A stretch of 29,777 bases of DNA, from assembly GCA_016302585.1 (NCBI GenBank), contig JAEDNI010000023.1, positions 1 through 29,777 of the forward strand, written 5' to 3'. How positions within the stretch are numbered: position 1 is the first letter of the stretch; each line of letters begins with the position of its first letter. The position numbers and the translations under genes are program-made. This stretch comes from Paludibacteraceae bacterium (GTDB lineage Bacteria; Bacteroidota; Bacteroidia; Bacteroidales; Paludibacteraceae). A model generated the notes under the pieces. The model was not told where the DNA came from, did no database searches, and saw only the letters and a program-made list of their open reading frames with translations. This document shows positions 1-8,467 of this stretch, one piece after another.

Positions 1-29
1 AAAATCGCCCCAAAGGACGATTTTTCTTG
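1..29 (+). terminator. Rho-independent terminator of an upstream gene
   Basis: AAAATCG (1-7) pairs with CGATTTT (18-24). One mismatch and two further GC pairs (9-10 with 15-16) close a 4-nt loop, and a T-rich tail follows. It sits directly before the promoter at 26-57, so it probably ends the transcript of a gene outside the window. Confidence 0.6.
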
Positions 30-57
30 CATAATTCAAAAAAATGTAGTACCTTTG
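26..57 (+). promoter_or_regulatory. Bacteroidetes-type promoter of the first secreted gene
   Basis: A CTTG box (26-29) is followed after exactly 20 nt by TACCTTTG (50-57), a perfect match to the Bacteroidetes -7 consensus TAnnTTTG. Transcription would start near 62-64, leaving a leader of about 46 nt before the ATG at 110. Confidence 0.8.
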
Positions 58-109
58 CACCTTGAAACTTTAAAACAAGCACTATAGGTGCTCAAAATCA
101 CAAACGCTT

Positions 110-2107
110 ATGAAAAAATTGTATTCTTTATTGTTGGCTTTTGTTGCCGCAAGTTTTTCTTTCACGGCGAATGCTGACCCTATTACGTTCAAATTGTATG
201 TAGAGGGCTTGCAGCATTTGACGATTACTGATCCTCCTATTACTTTTGCTGATGCCGCTCAGACAGAGTTACAGGAAGGTTTACAGATTGTGTCGTATGA
301 GTCGACCAACTATCCTTCTTTTTCGGCTGCTCCTGCGAGCGCTGAATATGGTTGGGAGGCATACCGTTGGTATCACGTTACCATCAATGGTAAAGATTCG
401 TTGGTAGCGGGCAAATTAACCTCTTCTGTCTATTCATCGTCCTTTTATTTGCCGCAAGTTAACGCTGGCGATAGCGTAGTAATTAAGGCTTGGGAGATTG
501 CTGCTGAGCGTACTGCAAGTTGCACGGTGTATGTGGATGATGCCATTAAGGCGTCGTTTGGATATAATAGTGGGGCAATAAATTTGCCCAGCGGGAAAGA
601 CACGGTGATTACTTATGCACCGAAGACCGGCCGTGTGACAGACATTCCTTTTGTTGTCCGTGGTAATAGGGGTACTATCTATGAAGTCACTTTGGATGGT
701 GTTGCTCAAAAGGATTATAATGGCAACAAGTCTTGCACATATTACTCTATCACTCCTGTGGAGGGGCAGCCGAATAAGATAGTGATTACTACGGCATTCC
801 CTACAATGGATGTGCCTTTCAACTTTACGGATGAAGCAGGTATGGTGGATAGTGTGTATGTGAATGGTGTGAAGGATAATGATTTCCGCGCAGCAAGCCA
901 TACTATTCCGTTGGGTGCTACCGTAAAACTGTTCTTCAATACTGAGAATTTCAAACTTAACTCGTTGACGGTAGATGGTAGTCAGCCCTACGTATCCGGT
1001 AACTATTATGAGTGGCAAGTGGTAAGCGAGAGCGGTACTACTGTAGTTGTAGATGCAACGCAGTATGTAGAGAGCCAGATTACAATTAATGTGGATGTGC
1101 CAAGCAATGTGAAAGTTTGGAAATCATCGTATGGATATAGTTTCTCTACCTACTATTGCGAAGAAATAGTGTTGGCAGCAGGTGCTAATGAAGTGTCCAT
1201 CGTGTTGGCTCAATATCCGTATTTGTATGTAGAGAATGCCAACAAATCGACTATTCTGACATTTGTAGATGGTTCGGGCAATAGTTATATGGATAAGTTA
1301 GGTAGCGACCCGAACAATTATGGTTATCCTAAAGCAGTAACGTTGGTTGAAGGTATGGAATTGACTCTCACAACGCAAACATTTGTTCGCGATAATTCAT
1401 GCAAGGTGAAAGTGCTTAATACCAACCAATTAACATATGGTGGTTCCATTCAGTTGGCAGGAGAGAATATCTATGGTTTGTCAAGCGATTTGGATGTAAC
1501 TATTCCGTTTGCGGAGTCAGAGACGTTTAATTTTAACTTCAATGGTACGAAGAGTAATGTATATATCAACAATGTACTCTATGCAAAGACAGACTACATG
1601 AGCAATTATGCAATGGCGAATGGTGCTGAGGTTGTTGTGTACTGTGGCAATACCGATGCAGAGGATAGGTTTAAGGTAGAGATGATGCCTTCGGAAGATT
1701 TGATGAGTAATGAGGGGTATGCGGCATTGTATCAATCTTTACAAAACGAATTGGTAGTTACAGAAGTTCGCGACAGATGGAGTACGATAATTGCTGCTCC
1801 TATCCAAGTGCTTCCTGAGGGTGCAACTTTGCATGTGCATGTGCCAGCCGGTATCAAACTGAATGTTTGGGATAGCAAGAATTATTCGGAGACTCCCACG
1901 GAGGTTATAACAGCAGACGCAGAAGGAAACTGCGAGGTAGTGGTGGCAGATGACTTATCTATTGAGTTTGCAGTGGATAATACTTCGACGGCTATTGGGA
2001 ATACAAGTGTATTGAAGACTGCTACGAAGGTTGTTCGCGATGGGCGTGTGCTGATTATTCGCGGCGAGGAAATATTCGATGTGCTGGGCAACTCGATAGC
2101 ACAATAA
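110..2107 (+). CDS. Secreted beta-rich protein of unknown function with short C-terminal motif
   Basis: I do not recognise a family. The 665-residue product starts with a clear signal peptide (Lys-Lys, hydrophobic core, cleavage after about residue 22 in FTANA). The rest is rich in Thr, Val, Tyr and Asn with alternating hydrophobic residues, as expected of extracellular beta-sandwich domains. Two stretches look like copies of one module: around residues 325-375 (VDVPSNVKVWKSSYGYSF) and around 565-630 (VHVPAGIKLNVWDSKNYSET). The last 28 residues (KVVRDGRVLIIRGEEIFDVLG) resemble the end of the LRR protein at 4625 and may be a surface-targeting or anchoring tail. This is inferred; it is not a full T9SS type A domain. 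The gene has its own promoter and terminator, so it is monocistronic. No catalytic residues are evident; an adhesin or structural role is only a guess. Confidence 0.75.
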   Translation: MKKLYSLLLAFVAASFSFTANADPITFKLYVEGLQHLTITDPPITFADAAQTELQEGLQIVSYESTNYPSFSAAPASAEYGWEAYRWYHVTINGKDSLVAGKLTSSVYSSSFYLPQVNAGDSVVIKAWEIAAERTASCTVYVDDAIKASFGYNSGAINLPSGKDTVITYAPKTGRVTDIPFVVRGNRGTIYEVTLDGVAQKDYNGNKSCTYYSITPVEGQPNKIVITTAFPTMDVPFNFTDEAGMVDSVYVNGVKDNDFRAASHTIPLGATVKLFFNTENFKLNSLTVDGSQPYVSGNYYEWQVVSESGTTVVVDATQYVESQITINVDVPSNVKVWKSSYGYSFSTYYCEEIVLAAGANEVSIVLAQYPYLYVENANKSTILTFVDGSGNSYMDKLGSDPNNYGYPKAVTLVEGMELTLTTQTFVRDNSCKVKVLNTNQLTYGGSIQLAGENIYGLSSDLDVTIPFAESETFNFNFNGTKSNVYINNVLYAKTDYMSNYAMANGAEVVVYCGNTDAEDRFKVEMMPSEDLMSNEGYAALYQSLQNELVVTEVRDRWSTIIAAPIQVLPEGATLHVHVPAGIKLNVWDSKNYSETPTEVITADAEGNCEVVVADDLSIEFAVDNTSTAIGNTSVLKTATKVVRDGRVLIIRGEEIFDVLGNSIAQ

Positions 2108-2131
2108 GTTATTGAAAATGTGTTGAATGAG

Positions 2132-2177
2132 AAGAGACTGTCTAGCAAGTCTGGTTAGACAGCCTCTTTGTGTTTTG
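2132..2177 (+). terminator. Rho-independent terminator after the first secreted gene
   Basis: A 13-bp stem, AAGAGACTGTCTA (2132-2144) with TAGACAGCCTCTT (2156-2168), has one G-T wobble and an 11-nt loop, and is followed by TGTGTTTTG. It lies 24 nt past the stop codon. It also overlaps the first codons of a spurious upstream extension of the protease frame, which supports the later protease start at 2187. Confidence 0.75.
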
Positions 2178-2186
2178 AAAAACAAA

Positions 2187-4538
2187 ATGAATATGAAAAA
2201 AGGATTACTTTTTGTATTGGCTTTGAGCCTGAGTGTGGCAGTAATGGGTCAGGCTCAGCTGGACTTACAGAGCCGCGCGACGCTGCGTGGGATGCGTGGC
2301 AAACATATAGCGGACTCTGAACAACTGCCCTTTAAATCCCCCTTAAAGGGGGACTTTACCGCCCGCGACACGGTCGGGGCATCCCCAGTGGACACCTGCG
2401 TGTCCGAGATGGTGGGTGCGATGGTGCGTGTGAAAGAGGGGACTACGCGTGAGCAGTTGGAGGCAGAAGGCTTACAGGTGTTGGGGCTACGCGGGACAAT
2501 TGCGCTGGTGTCGATGCCCTTAGACGAGGTGGAGACGATAGCCGCACAGTCGCGCGTGATTAGGCAGATGCAGTTGCCGCGCGCTGTGAAGCCGATGAAT
2601 GATATTGCACGCGCCGTAACAGGTGTGGATGTGATACACTCCGGCAAGGGCTTGCCGCAGGCATATACAGGTAAAGGCGTGGTAACGGGTATTGTGGATG
2701 CAGGGTTAGACCCTAATCATGTGATGTTCAAGCGTGAGGACGGGACTTCGCGGGTGGAGTATCTGACGTATTACATACAAGATAACAGCAGTCAGAGCGG
2801 CATCAGCGGAGCATGGTTCAACCGCGCAACCATCAGCCAGTTCACGACGGATGACCCAACGACTTTCCACGGCACTCACACCTTAGGCACGATGGCAGGC
2901 GGTTATAAGGGGAGTTCAAAGGTAGCGAGTTTGTCAGACGGCAAAGCCACGGTAGCAACGAGTGCTAACCCGTATTACGGTATGGCAACGGAGAGCGATA
3001 TCGTTGCCAGTTGTGGTACGTTGCAGGACTTCTTTATTGCCCTGGGCATGGAGAGCGTGCTGGATTATGCCGACCAGATGAAGATGCCAGCCGTAATTAA
3101 CCTATCGCTGGGTGGTACTACTGGACCGCATGACGGAACGAGCATGATCAGCGAGTATATGGCGCTGGCAGAGAAGCAAGATAAGGTGATCATCTGCGTG
3201 GCAGCAGGCAACGAGGGCGATCTGCCGTTAGTGGTGAGCGACACGCTGACGGAGGGGCAGACGGAGATAAAGTCGTTTATTCAGCCGATATACTCTTCCT
3301 ATCCCGTTTATAATGATGATGGTAGCGTGGCTTACACATACAAGAACTTGCGCACCGGGCAGGTGTATGTATATAGCAACGACAGCACTCCGTTTACCAT
3401 CAAGGCGGTGGTTTACAACAAGAGCCGCGGAAAAATCACTTTCCAAGCCGTTTTCTCGTCGGATAATGAGAATGGGTCTATCTACTACGCTTCGGAAGGG
3501 ATGGCACAAGATGGCGATTTGACGCATCCGAACTTCACGAAAGCGTTTAACGGATATGTGGGCGTAGGCGGCTTGGTGGATGAGTACTCGGGGCGGTACT
3601 ATGCGATAGTGGATTATTTTGTGGAAGACGCTGCGACGAACGACGGCAGTTATACGCTTGGTTTTGTGGTGGATGGCGCGGCAGGGCAGCGTATTGACTG
3701 CTACTGTGACGGTTCGTTCACAACGCTGAGCGATGACGGTCAGGCAGGCTGGCAGACAGGTTCGGGAGATGGTACGATAAGCGATATGGCCTGCGGCGAC
3801 GGCATTTTGGTGGTGGGATCGTATAACTCGCGGACAGATTTTGCTTCTTTGGACGGGAAATCCTATACCTATGGCGAGGAGATACCGGTGGGGAAAGTGA
3901 GCAGTTTTACCTCGTATGGGACCACTCTTTCGGGTAAACGTCTGCCAGAGGTGTGCGCTCCCGGGGCGACGATTATCTCTGCGTTGAGCAAACCTTATGC
4001 GGACTACACGGGAATCGCGGCTTATCCTGCAAACTTGCAGGCCTCGACAAAATCAGGATCGGACACGTACTACTGGATGCAGTGTGTGGGCACCTCGATG
4101 GCTTGCCCTGTTGTGGCAGGAGGCATCGCGCTGTGGTTAGAGGCAGACCCGACGCTGACGCTGGCGGACGTGAAGGATATCATCAGCAAGACCTCGCTGC
4201 GCGATGCGGACGTGAACGATGATCCGCGGTGGGGTTACGGCAAGTTTGACGCACTGGCGGGCTTGAAGGAAGTGTTGCGTAGGAATGCTATGGGTATCGG
4301 GAGTGTGGCATCGGACAACAGCCGATTGCTTCTAACGAGCGATGACCTGCGGCATTTCAATGTATTCCTCAGCGGTGCTCGGTCAATGGAAGTGGCTGTG
4401 TATGATATTGCCGGCAAGGAAGTGGCACGTTTTGTTTCGCAGGGCGATGAGGTAGAGATAGATGCCTCGGGCTGGGCAGCAGGCACCTACGTGGTGCGCG
4501 CAAACGGGATGTATAGCGGGAAGATTATTGTTAATTAA
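2187..4538 (+). CDS. Secreted subtilisin-like serine protease (S8) with T9SS C-terminal domain
   Basis: This is a subtilase-family endopeptidase of 783 residues, probably exported by Sec and then displayed or released by the type IX system. The ATG at 2187 (or 2193) gives a standard signal peptide, MKKGLLFVLALSLSVAVMGQ. The frame is open back to 2127, but that extension runs through a terminator hairpin. The catalytic Asp is D171 in GIVDAGLDP, the His is H228 in HGTHTLG, the oxyanion Asn is N342 in AAGNEGD, and the Ser is S637 in GTSMACP. All four are intact. About 295 residues separate Asn and Ser, so a large beta-rich insert lies inside the catalytic domain. The N-terminal part (about 25-140) probably forms a prodomain. 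The last 70 residues (VAVYDIAGKEVARF, GTYVVRANG, GKIIVN) match the T9SS type A sorting domain. A palindromic insert codes for residues near 51-56. No promoter was seen; the substrate is unknown. Confidence 0.9.
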   Translation: MNMKKGLLFVLALSLSVAVMGQAQLDLQSRATLRGMRGKHIADSEQLPFKSPLKGDFTARDTVGASPVDTCVSEMVGAMVRVKEGTTREQLEAEGLQVLGLRGTIALVSMPLDEVETIAAQSRVIRQMQLPRAVKPMNDIARAVTGVDVIHSGKGLPQAYTGKGVVTGIVDAGLDPNHVMFKREDGTSRVEYLTYYIQDNSSQSGISGAWFNRATISQFTTDDPTTFHGTHTLGTMAGGYKGSSKVASLSDGKATVATSANPYYGMATESDIVASCGTLQDFFIALGMESVLDYADQMKMPAVINLSLGGTTGPHDGTSMISEYMALAEKQDKVIICVAAGNEGDLPLVVSDTLTEGQTEIKSFIQPIYSSYPVYNDDGSVAYTYKNLRTGQVYVYSNDSTPFTIKAVVYNKSRGKITFQAVFSSDNENGSIYYASEGMAQDGDLTHPNFTKAFNGYVGVGGLVDEYSGRYYAIVDYFVEDAATNDGSYTLGFVVDGAAGQRIDCYCDGSFTTLSDDGQAGWQTGSGDGTISDMACGDGILVVGSYNSRTDFASLDGKSYTYGEEIPVGKVSSFTSYGTTLSGKRLPEVCAPGATIISALSKPYADYTGIAAYPANLQASTKSGSDTYYWMQCVGTSMACPVVAGGIALWLEADPTLTLADVKDIISKTSLRDADVNDDPRWGYGKFDALAGLKEVLRRNAMGIGSVASDNSRLLLTSDDLRHFNVFLSGARSMEVAVYDIAGKEVARFVSQGDEVEIDASGWAAGTYVVRANGMYSGKIIVN
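2337..2353 (+). repeat. Palindromic insert inside the protease gene
   Basis: TCCCCCTT and AAGGGGGA form a perfect 8-bp inverted repeat around one central A, flanked by further partly paired A/T bases. It is in frame and encodes the peptide PFKSPLKGDF in the poorly conserved prodomain region. Its composition (C5/G5 runs) differs from the surrounding gene and looks like a small interspersed palindrome that has landed in a coding sequence. Confidence 0.6.
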
Positions 4539-4560
4539 GAATTATGAATTAAGAATTAAG
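4539..4560. repeat. Short AT-rich tandem spacer (GAATTAW units)
   Basis: Directly after the protease stop codon are three near-copies of GAATTA(T/A), ending at 4560. A related spacer lies at 11569-11598. I see no convincing terminator or -7 box between 4539 and 4624, only a weak CTCTG/CAGAG hairpin at 4571-4586. The protease and LRR genes may therefore share a transcript. Confidence 0.5.
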
Positions 4561-4585
4561 AGGGCTCATGCTCTGAGGGGGCAGA

Positions 4586-4598
4586 GAACTCGGAATAA
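4586..4598 (+). repeat. 13-bp direct repeat flanking the LRR gene, copy 1
   Basis: GAACTCGGAATAA lies 27 nt before the LRR start codon. An identical copy lies at 8255-8267, just after its stop codon. Confidence 0.5.
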
Positions 4599-4624
4599 TC
4601 AGATAATTCAGAAATTTAGATAAT

Positions 4625-7600
4625 ATGAAAACAAACAAACTTTTTTCTATGCTTCGGGTGATGGCGTTAGCGGTGTGCCTCGGAGCAACAAGCACGCTCT
4701 TCGCCCGCGCCACGGCAGATGAGGAGCCAATCATCACGTTGAAGACCAGTATCTACGATTTGGCAGGTGCTAACAACCAAATCTCGCTGGTGATAGGCGC
4801 AGTGGAGGATATGTGGATAGATGTGGACTGCGGGTTTGGCACGGAAGAGTATGAACTAAGGGCGACTCCATTGGATACCACCATGGGAACGCTCATCTAC
4901 TGCACAGTGGACAAGAATGCCACCATCAAGATTTATGGTGAGAAACCAGAGGCGATAACATACATCAATGCGGAAGGTTGCTACCTGACTTCGGCAGACT
5001 TCACAAAACTGACAAACCTTGATATTCTGAACTTGAACCACAACGAGTTGACGGATATAGACCTTAGCAAGAATACCAAGATTCGCGCTTTGTATGTATC
5101 GGATAACCCATTTACGGAGGCAACTCCGCTGGTGATAGGTGAGAAAGACTCGTTGATTATTTTGGAGATACCGATGGTGGGCTATCTGGATCCGAACTTC
5201 GACATGACGAAGTACCCGGAGTTGCGCTCGTTCGACGCATACTACACCCGCACGCTGACGAAGATTGACCCGACGAAGTGCCCGAACCTGATGCAACTGA
5301 CGCTGGAGATGACGGATGTGGCGAGCGTAGACGTAACGAAGAACCCGCACCTGCGTATCTTGAATGTGAGCGAGACCAAGGTAACGGAGCTGGACTTGAG
5401 CCAAAACAAGGAGTTGCTGGAGTTGTACTGCACCCATGTATCAGGCTTTGTAAACAAGGGTGCATACAAGTTCAAGACGCTGGATGTGTCGAACAGCCAA
5501 TGGCTGTATCGACTGATTTGTTCGGGCAATGCGTTGACCTCTCTGACCTTGCCTCAGCCGACAGATACCTCGGGCTTGGTGTCGCTGGATGCAAGCGATA
5601 ACTACCTGACGCACATTGACCTGTCGAATCAGAATTTCCTCAACTATGTGCATATTCAGAACAACTGCATGGACTTCGCTACATTACCCAGAGACTCCGG
5701 CGTATGGCAAGACTATCAGTACTCGCAGCGTGCACTGCCGATGGAGCCTGTGTATAAGGAAGGTGATACGATAGACCTCAGCAGTCGCGTGCTCCGCCGT
5801 GGTTTCTTGACGGATGTGGTTGTATATGCAATTCCGATGAACACGACCGATTCGTTTGTATTGCTGGATACATCTTACTACTCCTTCAACGATACAACCG
5901 GCATTCTCGTATTGAAGAAGGCCTATCAAGACAGCGTCGTGATAGAGTATATGAACGATGCTTTCCCCAAAGCATACCTGTTTACGGAGCCGTTTATGGT
6001 GAAGACAGCATCGGACTACGGCAAGCCGACGAAGGTAATGAGTTTCACCGCCAACGAGAGTTTCATATCTTTCTCGGTTGGTCTGTATGGTGCCAGTGCA
6101 GAGAATCCGATTACGTTCTGGGTGGATCTGGGTACGCAGGAACTAAAAGAGTGCAAGGCTACTTCTGAAACTACACCCGTGAGAGCCAATGTGAGAGGGG
6201 CGAAAGGCGACGGTCCCGTGGCAATATATGTGCCTGATGGTACCAATATCTCTGCGCTGAGCATTAAGAATCTATACGTTTCCTCCATTAACCTAAGTCA
6301 ATTGAATGGTTTGAAGGAGTTGACTTTGTCGAACGTCCAACTTTATTCTATCGATTTGACATACAACCGTCAGTTGGAGGTGCTGAATTTGAGCCACAAT
6401 TATTTGAGCACGCTGAACCTTGAAGGCGAGAGCGACTACTTCAACAAGAACCTGCTGCATACGCTGGATATCAGCTACAACCAAATCGATAACACGGGAA
6501 ATAATGCATCTAACTTCAAGTTGAGTCCGCTGTTGGCGATGCTGCATTTCAATGCTGCACACAATAAATTGGGCGATATAGACTTCTCGGATGCAGATAA
6601 TCTGCTGACGCTGGATGTGTCTTACAACAACATGGAGCGTCTTGATTTCCAACACTGTACGGCACTTGAAACCGTGCGCGCATCGAATAATCAATTGACA
6701 GAGATCATCTTGCCGGAGGAGGACAACATCCGCTATATGGATATTGCCGCCAATCAATTCACGCTGGCTAACCTGCCGCGCCACAATGCCAAACTGACAG
6801 AAGCGGGCTATGTGTATGCACCCCAGAAAGACATACAGATTGCCACGATGGGTCCGTGCGCAGATTTAGGTGCGCAGATGGTTACTCTGAATGGGGAGAA
6901 CACCGTATTGACATGGCGTAAGAAAGATAGTACTGTCCTTGTAGAAAGTACGGACTACACGCTCAACAATGGTTTCACTCGTTTCTTGAAAGAGGATTTG
7001 GACTCGGTTTATTGCGAGATTACGCATCCATCCTACCCTGCCTTTGCAGGTGATAAGGTACTGAAGACCACGAAGATGAAGGTGGCAGGAATGCCGACGA
7101 ATGTCATTGCAACCTTCGTAACAGCGAACGATGGCGATGCTGTTTCGCTCTCGCTGGCAGGAGCCCAAGAAGGAATGTCGATGTATATTGATTGGGAAGG
7201 CAACGGCAATGTGAAACAATATCTATTGGGGAAAGAGTATAAGTTGTTTGAATCCACAACCTACAAGGATGCTACGGTGAATGTATATACCTACGAGGTG
7301 ACGGATACCATTACCGTGTTCAGTATGAGCGGAGCAACCTTGTCTTCGTTTGACGGTTCCCGACTATTATCCAATACGCTTAGTCTGCGCAATGCCGGTC
7401 TCAAGAGCATTACTATGCCGGAAAATAAAGCATTGTTACGCGAGTTGAATTTGTCAGGCAATGGGCTGACCACCTTCCCGATAAGCGATTTCCCGAACCT
7501 CTATTCGTTGGCACTCTCGGACAACCAACTGACGAGCCTTGACTTGAGCCGAAATGAGGCGTTGAACGTGGTCGGCGCAGCGAATAACAGCATCAGCTCT

Positions 7601-8251
7601 GTCACGCTGAAAAATCCTAATTTGTGGTTTTTAGACTTGAGTGTGAACGAACTGACAACTATTCAGGTTGATACAATTACTACCCCCCATTTGCAGCAGT
7701 TGGGACTCAGCTACAACAAGCTGCATGCGTTGGATGTGGCTTCATTGGAGGAACTTCGAATACTCAGCATTACCAATAACTATTTCGATTTCAGCACGTT
7801 GCCCCCCATTCTGCCACAATATACGGTATATAACTACAGCGGGCAGGCGATGTTGGATGTAGCACTGCAAGATGAAAAGATTATTGACCTGAGCAGTCAG
7901 GCGATTGTGGGCGATAGCGTAACCGTCTTCACATGGTACTTGGGTGAACCTACCTTCAACTACGATACGTATGAGTGGGAAGGCGAGGTGCTGGAAGAAG
8001 GCGATGAATACACCTTGGAGAAAGGTGTTACTACCTTTCTGAAATGCTTTGACGACGTGATATGCTTGCTGACGAATCCTGCATTCCCCGATGTGTATCT
8101 CTATACCAACTATTTTGATGTTAATCAATCGATGGAGATAGAGAATGTGTCGGACGATACTTCGAAAGCCCGTAAGTACCTACACGATGGCGTGCTCTAC
8201 ATAGAGCGCAATGGGAAGACCTATACCGCGATGGGAAGGCAAGTACGGTAA
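4625..8251 (+). CDS. Secreted leucine-rich-repeat protein with three LRR-linker modules
   Basis: A 1208-residue surface protein with a signal peptide (about 1-28, ending TLFARA). LRR blocks lie at about residues 128-355, 556-722 and 918-1062, with units such as LDILNLNHNELTDIDLSKN, LEVLNLSHNYLSTLNL and LYSLALSDNQLTSLDLSRN. The units are about 21 residues long, as in the SDS22-like or internalin-like LRRs of Bacteroidetes. Each block is followed by a beta-rich linker (about 365-555, 729-915 and 1067-1175). The linkers share features: an aromatic-rich YxYxxQ start, an LSS or DLG segment, YxLxxGxxxFLK, and a C-E-I-T-H-P or L-T-N-P-A-F-P stretch. The protein thus looks like a tandem triplication. 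The end, KYLHDGVLYIERNGKTYTAMG, matches the tail of the protein encoded at 110-2107. LRR proteins of this type bind proteins or glycans at the cell surface; the ligand is unknown. A strong terminator follows at 8297. Confidence 0.9.
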   Translation: MKTNKLFSMLRVMALAVCLGATSTLFARATADEEPIITLKTSIYDLAGANNQISLVIGAVEDMWIDVDCGFGTEEYELRATPLDTTMGTLIYCTVDKNATIKIYGEKPEAITYINAEGCYLTSADFTKLTNLDILNLNHNELTDIDLSKNTKIRALYVSDNPFTEATPLVIGEKDSLIILEIPMVGYLDPNFDMTKYPELRSFDAYYTRTLTKIDPTKCPNLMQLTLEMTDVASVDVTKNPHLRILNVSETKVTELDLSQNKELLELYCTHVSGFVNKGAYKFKTLDVSNSQWLYRLICSGNALTSLTLPQPTDTSGLVSLDASDNYLTHIDLSNQNFLNYVHIQNNCMDFATLPRDSGVWQDYQYSQRALPMEPVYKEGDTIDLSSRVLRRGFLTDVVVYAIPMNTTDSFVLLDTSYYSFNDTTGILVLKKAYQDSVVIEYMNDAFPKAYLFTEPFMVKTASDYGKPTKVMSFTANESFISFSVGLYGASAENPITFWVDLGTQELKECKATSETTPVRANVRGAKGDGPVAIYVPDGTNISALSIKNLYVSSINLSQLNGLKELTLSNVQLYSIDLTYNRQLEVLNLSHNYLSTLNLEGESDYFNKNLLHTLDISYNQIDNTGNNASNFKLSPLLAMLHFNAAHNKLGDIDFSDADNLLTLDVSYNNMERLDFQHCTALETVRASNNQLTEIILPEEDNIRYMDIAANQFTLANLPRHNAKLTEAGYVYAPQKDIQIATMGPCADLGAQMVTLNGENTVLTWRKKDSTVLVESTDYTLNNGFTRFLKEDLDSVYCEITHPSYPAFAGDKVLKTTKMKVAGMPTNVIATFVTANDGDAVSLSLAGAQEGMSMYIDWEGNGNVKQYLLGKEYKLFESTTYKDATVNVYTYEVTDTITVFSMSGATLSSFDGSRLLSNTLSLRNAGLKSITMPENKALLRELNLSGNGLTTFPISDFPNLYSLALSDNQLTSLDLSRNEALNVVGAANNSISSVTLKNPNLWFLDLSVNELTTIQVDTITTPHLQQLGLSYNKLHALDVASLEELRILSITNNYFDFSTLPPILPQYTVYNYSGQAMLDVALQDEKIIDLSSQAIVGDSVTVFTWYLGEPTFNYDTYEWEGEVLEEGDEYTLEKGVTTFLKCFDDVICLLTNPAFPDVYLYTNYFDVNQSMEIENVSDDTSKARKYLHDGVLYIERNGKTYTAMGRQVR

Positions 8252-8254
8252 CAT

Positions 8255-8267
8255 GAACTCGGAATAA
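8255..8267 (+). repeat. 13-bp direct repeat flanking the LRR gene, copy 2
   Basis: GAACTCGGAATAA, identical to 4586-4598, starts 4 nt after the LRR stop codon. Confidence 0.5.
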
Positions 8268-8296
8268 GATTCTAATACACGAAGGCAAGCACGATG

Positions 8297-8342
8297 GTGC
8301 GGCTCCCGATTAAACTCAATATAATCGGAGCCGCACTTTTTT
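8297..8342 (+). terminator. Strong rho-independent terminator after the LRR gene
   Basis: GTGCGGCTCCCGATT (8297-8311) pairs with AATCGGAGCCGCAC (8323-8336), with a single bulged C and an 11-nt loop. Six T follow. It closes the secreted-protein block. The next 80 nt (8343-8424) hold no gene that I can support, only a small CGCAGG/CCTGCG hairpin at 8363-8380. Confidence 0.9.
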
Positions 8343-8424
8343 AAATTGCATTGTATTTTCACCGCAGGCGAGCCCCTGCGTCCCCAGTTTATTTTCGTTT
8401 CTATGAGGGTGCGGCCAGGTGAGG

Positions 8425-8462
8425 TGACCCCCAAAAGTTTTGTGTTCAACTTTTGGGGGTCA
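8425..8462. repeat. 15-bp perfect inverted repeat, possible IS end or ends
   Basis: TGACCCCCAAAAGTT (8425-8439) and AACTTTTGGGGGTCA (8448-8462) are separated by 8 nt. No T-tract follows, so it is not a standard terminator. It directly abuts the transposase-like fragment at 8468, which suggests insertion-sequence ends left behind by internal deletion. Which IS it came from is inferred. Confidence 0.6.
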
Positions 8463-8467
8463 TTACA

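Noticed and set aside
434..1018. Long open frame on the minus strand opposite the first secreted gene (194 codons)
   Set aside because: It has no promoter, no domain and an irregular His/Ile/Arg-rich composition. It is a shadow of the plus-strand gene, which has a clear signal peptide and promoter.
2127..2186. N-terminal extension of the protease frame
   Set aside because: The 20 extra codons run through a terminator hairpin. The signal peptide begins at 2187/2193.
8425..8462. Rho-independent terminator
   Set aside because: The stem is perfect, but no T-tract follows on either strand, and a good terminator already ends the LRR transcript at 8342.
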